12,777 nt of DNA. Origin: Thalassiosira profunda (Eukaryota; Bacillariophyta; Thalassiosirophyceae; Thalassiosirales; Thalassiosiraceae). This document shows, in pieces, positions 6,112 through 12,777 of this stretch. The translations under genes and the position numbers were made by a program. Location of the stretch: contig JALLAP010001262.1 of the NCBI GenBank assembly GCA_036939355.1, positions 1-12,777 of the forward strand, given 5' to 3'. The stretch's first letter is position 1, and every line of letters starts with the position of its first letter. The notes below the pieces were generated by a model. That model was not told where the DNA came from. It ran no database searches and saw only the letters and a list, made by a program, of their open reading frames with translations.

Positions 6112-7785
6112 TTATGATTTCTCCACCCACTGAGTGCAAGTCGTTCCCATGATGCGTTGCAACACCATTCTCTCCAAAATAGTCCTCTCGCCGACAAATG
6201 CTTGCCGTTCCGATCGCTGTTCAGCCTTCAGTTCTTTCAACGCTGCACGGCTGCTTCGTATGTGTTGGATCACTTCTGGCGGAGGAGGCCTCTTCTTCTG
6301 TTTTGGCTTCTTCTTCGGCTGTGGCTCGGCAACTGCGCTGCCGTCCTGTGTTTCAGCCTCTGCGCTTTCGTCTTTGATCTTTTCTCGGTGCTCATTCTCC
6401 AACTCCACTCTCTTCGTCTCGTCGGCAAGTCGCTTGGCATCCAATGCCAGCTTTTGCCTTCTGTTTATCTCGCTCAGCGTCTTCGCCAATTTATCATTGG
6501 CCTCCTCACTGAGTTTCGGGTGGCGGTGCTTCTGAAATGTGGCTGCAATTGGCAGATGATCGGTGGGTATTTTGTCGTTCGGCAGTCCAACTTTTCTGGA
6601 GTGCTCGTCATCTTCTAGAGTCGACCATCTCTGTAAGGGCGCGAGCGTTGTAGGAGTGTAAAGAACGTGATCCAGCTTCCATTCGGCCATCGCCCTTGCA
6701 CTTTTATCAGAGACAGTTGCCGGATCTTCGTCGTGGTCATACGCTACTCTCGTGCACCCCGTGTCGATTCGCTTCAGTGCCGCCAAATGGTCTTGCACGA
6801 ATGTCCTCACATTGTCATGCAAATTGTCCCAGCTTTGCAATTGCTCTTTCGATGGGAGGACACCATTTTGCAATCGCAGCGATGCCGCGCATTCCTTCGC
6901 TCTGTTGCTGGACTGAGTGGCCTCCTCAAGGCCGGAAAGAGGCGTTGATGTAGATTGTGGGATATTGTTCACGTCGTAGTCCCCTTCCGCCAAAAACGAG
7001 TGCAGGCATGATCCATCGAGCAACTCAGCGTTGTAGTCTCCCGCGATAATAGAAGGTGGAGGGTAGCATGCAAACGAGACGGATTGCTCTAGGCACCGCT
7101 GCAATTGCTGCACCCGCTTCTCTTCCGAGCATGCATCAAGATGTATCGACGTTATCACGATCGGATCGACATCGGTGTCACCAACTGACGTGTCATCTGC
7201 AGGGACAAAGGCGTGCGTGACGCTAGTCGTGGTGTTTTTGGTATTGACGCCCCGCTTCCCACCCCCATTGCACATTGGACTCCACTTGTCGGATCGGTAG
7301 AAGATTGCGTTGGTTATTGCAGCATCTGCGAGCAGCACGCGGCGATTCCTCTCGGCAATCTTCTCCAACTCGGTCTGCGAGGGCAGAATGATACCATAGG
7401 TTGGGCGGCTGCCATCTCCGGAGCTGCCAATCAAGGGGGTGATCCACTGTGGAATCACAAACTCTGGCGACGACGTGTCCTCGATGCTGCCACCTGCATT
7501 TGCGCACGCCCCCCTCTCAAGTTGCAGCTCCTGCACGCATATAAAATCGCCCCGACAGGCCTGCATGCTCTGTAACAGCCGCGGCAGCCGGCACTCATTG
7601 CCGAGGAGGCGGTCCGTGTCCTCCTCGGATATCCATTCGAAGGCGGCGAAGGGCTGGACTTTGTTCGTCCGCTGGTCGATCGGGCGGATGTAGAGGGGCG
7701 CCAATAGGTTGAAGCTCGCGACGCTGATGGTGTCATGGCCGGAAGGCGCATCCAGGGGCGTCCCGTGCGGGATGGTGGGCACCAT
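6112..7785 (-). CDS. Endonuclease/exonuclease/phosphatase (EEP) family nuclease
   Basis: A single-exon gene of 557 residues. ATG 7785 (AACAATGG) starts 19 residues before the first conserved block. The Mg-dependent EEP motifs occur in order: SVASFNLLAPLY (N26), CVQEL (metal-binding E86), TSIHLDA (H215), AGDYNAELL (D250, N252), LDHVLY (D372) and PTDHLPIAA (D409, H410). All catalytic positions look intact. The opening block resembles CCR4/Angel/nocturnin-type deadenylases that shorten mRNA poly(A) tails, but there is no leucine-rich-repeat domain, and a DNA- or phosphodiester-directed activity cannot be excluded. After the fold (about 425-557) comes a Lys/Glu-rich, probably coiled-coil tail with a basic block (PKKKPKQKKR) that could bind nucleic acid or act as a nuclear localisation signal. 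There is no obvious signal peptide. It is divergent from the Serinc gene and convergent with cpSRP54. Confidence 0.88.
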   Translation of the reverse strand: MVPTIPHGTPLDAPSGHDTISVASFNLLAPLYIRPIDQRTNKVQPFAAFEWISEEDTDRLLGNECRLPRLLQSMQACRGDFICVQELQLERGACANAGGSIEDTSSPEFVIPQWITPLIGSSGDGSRPTYGIILPSQTELEKIAERNRRVLLADAAITNAIFYRSDKWSPMCNGGGKRGVNTKNTTTSVTHAFVPADDTSVGDTDVDPIVITSIHLDACSEEKRVQQLQRCLEQSVSFACYPPPSIIAGDYNAELLDGSCLHSFLAEGDYDVNNIPQSTSTPLSGLEEATQSSNRAKECAASLRLQNGVLPSKEQLQSWDNLHDNVRTFVQDHLAALKRIDTGCTRVAYDHDEDPATVSDKSARAMAEWKLDHVLYTPTTLAPLQRWSTLEDDEHSRKVGLPNDKIPTDHLPIAATFQKHRHPKLSEEANDKLAKTLSEINRRQKLALDAKRLADETKRVELENEHREKIKDESAEAETQDGSAVAEPQPKKKPKQKKRPPPPEVIQHIRSSRAALKELKAEQRSERQAFVGERTILERMVLQRIMGTTCTQWVEKS

Positions 7786-8117
7786 TGTTGTGGCTGGCCC
7801 TGCACCGCGTCGACTCTATCTGTGCTCGTGGGTGGCGGTTCGCCTTCACTTGCTTTGCCCTTTGCCCTTTGCCCTTGGGGGGCTAACTAGATTCCCCGAA
7901 CAAAGCCCCGCTGGCGGCAGATCCAAAGCTAGTGACTTTGTTAGTAAGTATCGTAGATCGGGCCCACGTTGGGAGTGCCCCCTAAGCACGAAATCGGCCC
8001 TTTGCTCTTCACATCACAGCTCACCTGAGCTCACAGCTCTTCATCTTCACTTCTTGTCGTGCTCCCTTGCCCCCGCCCAGCACCACAAAACATCATCTAA
8101 CATCATCCGAACAAGCC
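7786..8117. promoter_or_regulatory. Divergent promoter region, nuclease (-) and Serinc (+)
   Basis: The 332 bp between two oppositely directed start codons must hold both promoters and 5' UTRs. Visible features are three TTTGCCC units in tandem (about 7855-7876), a cluster of AGCTCAC/GAGCTC motifs near 8018-8040, a pyrimidine-rich tract leading into the Serinc start, and ACATCATC twice just before the ATG. No clear TATA box is seen. Promoter function is inferred from position. Confidence 0.6.
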
Positions 8118-9718
8118 ATGGCATCCGCCCTCATCAGTGCCGCCGTCACGGGCGTAGCGTGGTGCTTTTGCACAGCATCTGCCAGCCTCTGCTCGAGCTG
8201 GTGCGGCAACGACAAGCCCTCGTAAGTTGCAAATAATATGCATATCAGCAGTTGACTTGCTTCTGCGCGAACTCAACAAGAACTGCACGGCTGACTCCAT
8301 CCACAGCACGGTGCCCCCGAGCGCTACCTCCGGGCGCAAGCGCTCGGTCCTCCTCCTCGCGTTCTCCGTCGTCGTGGCCCTTGTGTTTCAGTACGCGCTG
8401 GCGCCCAACTACGATAAGTTTCAGTGGGAGTATTTAGTTGATGCCTGGACAAGCGGTTGCGGAGATGATCTGAGCGAGGATCTGCTAAAGGTGTGCGCGG
8501 GAAATGCAGGCGTGTACCGTGCGGCGTCGGCAGCGTTTGCGTTCTTCGTCATCTTTGGCATTGGTGAGTATCGGGGAGTGCAATATCGGAGTATGATCAG
8601 TATTCACTGCATCCCCTCATCCACTTCTTCTGCAGCTGCCAAGTGCAGACCGACAGCAAACAGAGAGGCGTGGCCCGCCAAGTACGTTCTGTTTCTGTTT
8701 CTCAGCGCCGGGACTGTTTTCATCCCGAACGATCCGCTCTTCGTGCCCATTTTCCTGTGGGTGGCCCGAGTGGGGAGCGTCTTCTTCGTGCTGTTGCAGC
8801 AAGTCATCTTGGTTGACATTGCCTACAATTGGAACGAGGCGTGGTTGGACCGAAGCGATCGGGCCGAGTTAGCCGAAGGTCCGGGAAAAGGAAAGAAGTG
8901 GCTGGCTGCTATCCTGGTCTCCTGTGGCATTCTCTATGCGGCGTCGCTTGCGGGCATCGTCGTGATGTACGTCTATTTTGGAGGCTGTTCGAGCAACAAT
9001 GCCTTCATCTCGATCACGTTGATCCTCTCTCTCATATGCACTGTTGTGCAATTGACGAAATCTGAGACTGGATCTTTGCTGACGAGCGCGTGCATGACGC
9101 TCTATGCAACCTATCTTTGTGGGGCCGCGGTATCGAAAAATCCTTATGATGTCTGCAACCCCAAGCTTGGAGAGACGGATACGTGGTCCATCGTGATTGG
9201 ATTGCTCATCGCTTTCATTACGTTGAGTTGGGTGGGCTGGTCTTACACCACGGAGAAGCGCTTGGGAGGATCGGAAGAGGCAGAAGAGGCAGCAGATGAA
9301 CAGGAAGAAGAGGACGAGGAGAAAGCAAAGACTGGGGGTGTAGTGATGAATAATTCGTACGGGGCAGCGGACACGTCACCTCCTGAAACGGCNGAAAGCA
9401 AAGACTGGGGGTGTAGTGATGAATAATTCGTACGGGGCAGCGGACACGTCACCTCCTGAAACGGCAACGCAAGAGGCCACTGCGTCCAAATCGTTTGGAA
9501 GTTCCTGGAAGTTGAACGCCGTGCTGTGCCTTGTGACTTGTTGGTATGCAATGGCGCTCACAGGATGGGGAGCCATTGAGAAAAGAGGAGACATTGCAAA
9601 CCCAACATCTGGAGAGGTTAGCATGTGGATGCTGATTGTTTCGCAGTGGGTGGCACTCTGCCTCTACCTTTGGACGCTGTTGGCGCCCAGCCTCTTTCCG
9701 GACAGAGACTTTTCATGA
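8118..9718 (+). CDS. Serinc/TMS1 family multi-pass membrane protein
   Basis: Three exons: 8118-8221, 8307-8563 and 8636-9718, with an assembly duplication inside the last. ATG 8118 lies in CAAGCCATGG. Splicing, plus removal of 9393-9465 (the N and the second duplicate), gives 1371 bases, exactly 456 residues and a stop, close to the family's usual length of about 450-475. The N-terminus is cysteine/serine-rich (CFCTASASLCSSWC), as in TMS1/Serinc proteins. Family landmarks are VYRAASAAFAFFVIF, a WPAKY block, FIPNDPLF and VDIAYNWNEAWLDR. I count roughly ten hydrophobic segments. A Glu/Asp-rich cytosolic loop (EEAEEAADEQEEEDEE) lies before the final two membrane segments and spans the assembly join. 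Serincs have been linked to serine incorporation into membrane lipids and to lipid scrambling; the exact role in an alga is not established. Convergent with the Patched-like gene. Confidence 0.9.
8222..8306 (+). other. Serinc intron 1 (85 bp)
   Basis: The donor GTAAGT follows CCCTC and the acceptor ATCCACAG precedes CACGGTG. Splicing joins NDKP-S-TVPPSA in frame and links the N-terminal Cys-rich block to the first long membrane segment. Confidence 0.8.
8564..8635 (+). other. Serinc intron 2 (72 bp)
   Basis: The donor GTGAGT and acceptor CACTTCTTCTGCAG fit well. The length is a multiple of three and has no in-frame stop, so retention would add 24 residues without breaking the frame. Removal gives FFVIFGIAAKCRPTANREAW, which fits the family better. 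Confidence 0.8.
9321..9465 (+). repeat. 72-bp perfect duplication around an N (assembly artefact)
   Basis: Bases 9321-9392 and 9394-9465 are identical and separated only by the N at 9393. Keeping both copies breaks the Serinc frame; keeping one restores a 456-residue protein. These are almost certainly overlapping contig ends placed side by side without merging. Confidence 0.95.
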
Positions 9719-9832
9719 GAAATTAGAAGGGAGATCGTTCGATGCGATGTTCAAGCGAAGAATCCTGTGTAAAATGTCTCATTCTGTGTACAACATCTAC
9801 TGTGCAGTGCACGCCCTGGTTTCGCCTCGTGT
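9719..9832. terminator. 114-bp convergent region, Serinc and Patched-like 3' ends
   Basis: It lies between two convergent stop codons, so both 3' UTRs end here or overlap. No canonical poly(A) signal is evident. Confidence 0.5.
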
Positions 9833-12777
9833 CTATTCCTCAACCACTGGCTGTTCAGTCTCTTCCAGAGCCAGATCGGTCGGATTGTCCGAAATGCTAT
9901 CACTATCGGCACTTCCCGCGTGGGCTGTTTCGTTAGCCGTTGCCTCCGGCGCTTTTGCCATTTCGATACTTTTCTCCTCGTGCGGGGGCTCGGCGGAAGC
10001 AAAGGGCTTTGGTCCGAAGATGGACAACAGGACCGGCAGGAGGACCAAGCCATGAACCACTCCGAGGCCAACCGTCAGGGCGAACTGAGTCGACAGCGTC
10101 TTGAAGACGTAACTTTTGGAGAAGAGCAGCACGGCAACGGCCAGGAATGTGGAGAGAGCTCCATTCAACACCGACGAGCCAATGTCAGCCAGCGCCTCGG
10201 TGGCGCGAGCATTTTTGGATTCTCCGCCCTTCACCATGAAGCAGTGCCCAATGTGCGCGCTGTAATCGATGGAAAGACCAACGGCCAACACAATATTTAT
10301 CACCGAGACTGAGTCAATGACAATGCCGATTGCGTACATGAAGCCGAGGATCTCCACGACGCAGAACGTGACATTGGCAGTGATGAGAATGGTGGTCTGC
10401 GAGAGAGCGATGAAAACGTAAGGCCAAATGAATGTGAAGTGCAGCATTTGGACTTAGCAGGATGGTTGGTACGCACCACAAGATTTCCAATAGTGAGGAG
10501 GACGATGAGACCCACGCAGAGAATCGCTAGACCAACGTTGCGGTACAACTCGTTGCCGATGATCTTGAAGGACTCTGCAGCGATGAACACCTCCGAATAG
10601 GGAAAGGCCGGCTGCAAATCGTCCCAGCTCTCGACCAATTCGCGCGTGGCATCCATCTGAATGAAAGTGTGGTGTGTGGGTGAGATGAATTCATGTTCCG
10701 TTGAGGACTACAAGACAGGTTCCACTTACAGCATCAATCTGACGCGATGCGTCGTCGATGGTCTCTCCGCGGAACTCTTTCGTGAGACGGACATACTCGA
10801 GTTTGACCCTGTACGCTTCGAGCTCGCCAGCGTCGCTGTAGGCCACATCGCCCCTGTACTTGGCGCCAGGGCCAATGCTGGAATACGCTTTGAGCGCCGT
10901 GACAAAGTCTTCGTAGGTCGTGGGCCAACCATCGTCGCCCAACTCAATCACTCCCGCCGTGCCATCTGCAGCCAAGAACTCCTTCATTCCGGCCATCACG
11001 TTCTGGTAGGTCGAATCGCTGTTCGGCTCGGCAATGTAGGGCGGCTCTTCGCTGAGGCCCGTCAAGCGAGTGTCCAGGGTCGCCAAGCTCTCGCGCTCCT
11101 CGTAAATCTTCTGTCCCGTTTCGAACGTGACGTACAAGGAGGCACCGGCGCCCGGGAAGTATTCGTCCGCAGCGGCTGCGTACTCGTTAATGTAGGAATC
11201 CTGCGGGATGAAGTTCCGCGCTGAGTCCTCTACGGGCAGGTTGATGAGACCATAGAGACCGAAACCAAACAAGGCCGAGAAGAATATGATGGTGGCCACC
11301 TTTCCCGGAGTGGAGAGGATTTTGGGAGCGTGATACTTGCGGAAGTAGGTGGGGATAAGTCCTTCCTTGGCTCCAGTGTCCTCCTCGTCGGGGTTGGTCT
11401 TGCGAGTCGAGCAGCAGATGATGTCGCGACGGTTGGCCCTCTGGCGCTTCTCGTCAATCACCATCGTGCTCGTGAAGAAGGTCGCTGCAAGCGCCCACAG
11501 GAAGAAAATGTTGATCGACGCAAAGGCGCAGAAACTCGCCAGGGCAGGCAAGGCTGACGTTGACGAGATGGCAAAGGCAACCAAGTCGGTCATGGAGGTG
11601 ACTGTGATCGAGGCGCCTGCCCGCGCCAGGCTTCTGGCTCCGCGTTTGACCAGGCTGGGATCGTCCTCCGATTCCCTGGGGACGCCCTCTCTCTCGCGGT
11701 CAAACGCGTTGGCAATCACGAAAGCGTCGTCAACGCCAATGCCCAGGAGGACAAACGGAAGGACCGAGTGGACGGGGCCGTAGAGCAGTCCAGCCAAAGA
11801 TGCCACCCCGAACCCTGCCACAGTTGCCATAGCAATGAGCACCAGCGCAGAGAGGGACATGGCCCAACGACTGCCTCGGCCGCAAACTTTGCTACCCAGG
11901 GTCGCCCCCAGGAAGATGAAGGCCACCACATACGACACTTGAACGAACAGCAAGTCGCCAGAGATTTCTCCGCCAAACTCGTCCGAAAAGCTGCGCGAGG
12001 AAAGGTAGGTCAGGAGGAGCAGCGGAAATTGCGCGCCATTTTTCACTGTCCTGAGAAAGACGTTCTCCTCCCACGCCTCGTTGATGGGATCGACCGTGCT
12101 GCCGTTCTCCACCTCCGAACGGTCCTCCAAAAAGTACGAGACGGAGATTGCCTCGGCCGTCAACAGCTTGCCAGCGTCATCAAACACGGCTCCTCCCAGG
12201 ACGCCCTCCAAATCCTCCTTCGTTCCGTACTCGTTCAACGTGGCCAAGACGTCGGTGTCCGCCTCCAACGTAGCCAGGTCATAGTTCCACTGCTTCAGCA
12301 CAGAGATGACCAGACAGTTGCAAATCGGATTGTTGGCCGAGGGCTCGGCGCACGATCCTCCCGCCGGGGTGCAGAGGTCGGTGAACGTGTAGGACGTCCC
12401 CTCGTACACGGATTCTCCGTTCTCGATCGACTCGTGCATTTGCATCGCCTCGACCAAATGGCTTTTGGCCAACACGTTGCCACCCGATTCCCTGGCGGTC
12501 ACGATCACGTTTTCGAAGCGGCTCGAGGGCGGGAAGTACGAGAGGAACTGGTCCTGTTCGGCCTCGGCCTGCGTATTTTGGGGCACCCACAGCTTCTCGG
12601 GGCGGTTCTCGGTGCTCAGCCGCGCCATCCCCATCGCACAGAGAATTGCAATGACCAGCGCAATAGAAATGGTGGTCTTGGGGCGGAAGGAGCAAAAGTT
12701 GCCAAGCCGAAAGAAGAAGCCGGTGATTGTGGAATCGACCTTGTCGCCGACCTTCTCGCAGCTGGACCGCTTCTGCG
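9833..12777 (-). CDS. Patched/NPC1-like RND-family protein with sterol-sensing domain, 5'-partial
   Basis: Three minus-strand exons are visible: 12777-10730, 10656-10477 and 10396-9833 (stop TAG), about 929 residues. The frame is open to the window edge, so the start lies outside; the methionine codon at 12634 is internal. The order is typical: first membrane segment (TTISIALVIAILCAMGMA) followed by RLSTENRPEKLWVP; a large extracytosolic loop with several cysteines; a five-helix sterol-sensing domain from about QFPLLLLTYLSS, including VLPFVLLGIGVDDAFVIANA; a linker; another membrane segment with INLPVEDSARNFIP; a second large loop; and a last membrane bundle holding VLAVGLSIDYSAHIGH. Both RND GxxxD motifs (GIGVDD, GLSIDY) are present, so ion-coupled transport is plausible. 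Relatives move or sense sterols and other lipids; this substrate is unknown. The acidic C-terminal tail ends EETEQPVVEE. It may belong to the Patched-domain-containing group rather than NPC1 itself. Confidence 0.88.
10397..10476 (-). other. Patched-like gene intron (80 bp)
   Basis: On the minus strand the donor GTGCGT follows AATCTTGTG and the acceptor ATCGCTCTCTCGCAG precedes ACCACCATT. It lies between codons and joins LLTIGNLV to TTILITANVTF, giving the expected consecutive membrane helices before GFMYAIGIVID. Confidence 0.75.
10657..10729 (-). other. Patched-like gene intron (73 bp)
   Basis: On the minus strand the donor GTAAGT follows ATTGATGCT and the acceptor CACTTTCATTCAG precedes ATGGATGCC. 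It lies between codons. Without splicing the frame stops at 10691. Confidence 0.85.

Noticed and set aside
4619..6139. Long minus-strand open frame of about 500 codons opposite cpSRP54
   Set aside because: The plus strand encodes a clear, conserved cpSRP54. The serine/proline-rich antisense frame follows from its codon usage and matches nothing I know.
8564..8620. TATCGG twice in Serinc intron 2 as a copy of the array element
   Set aside because: Two copies, 17 bp apart, with no terminal repeats nearby; expected by chance at this length.

Overview
This is nuclear DNA of a eukaryote, most likely a photosynthetic stramenopile (ochrophyte alga), perhaps a diatom or a close relative. The evidence is of three kinds. 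Genes are split by short GT-AG introns of 72-97 bp. One gene encodes a nuclear copy of the plastid signal recognition particle GTPase (cpSRP54, bacterial Ffh type). The ankyrin relics resemble ankyrin families I associate with diatoms. The species cannot be named from the sequence. Two single N characters (4632, 9393) mark contig joins in the assembly.

Left part (1 to about 3150) is gene-poor and decayed. It starts with four copies of a palindromic 20-bp tandem repeat. A degraded copy of the 5' part of cpSRP54 follows, still with a recognisable intron. Next come a roughly 100-bp ankyrin relic and a frameshifted ankyrin-repeat gene on the minus strand. The ankyrin sequence ends at the edge of a 342-bp element (2441-2782) that has perfect 16-bp terminal inverted repeats, a TCGG array repeating every 10-11 bp, and a 15-bp palindrome at its exact midpoint. 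This MITE-like element is the best candidate in the window for something undescribed.

Right part (3158 to 12777) is compact and gene-dense. It holds: a two-exon putative type II membrane glycosyltransferase (+); cpSRP54 (+, 5' end lost in the gap at 4632); an endonuclease/exonuclease/phosphatase-fold nuclease (-); a three-exon Serinc/TMS1 membrane protein (+); and a Patched/NPC1-like RND-family protein with a sterol-sensing domain (-), whose 5' end runs off the right edge. Genes alternate in direction. cpSRP54 and the nuclease are tail to tail with 37 bp between stops, Serinc and the Patched-like gene tail to tail with 114 bp, and the nuclease and Serinc share a roughly 330-bp divergent promoter region.

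The genes do not form one pathway. cpSRP54 targets proteins to the thylakoid, the glycosyltransferase probably works in the secretory pathway, and the Serinc and Patched-like proteins are membrane/lipid-associated. I found no operon-like functional module.
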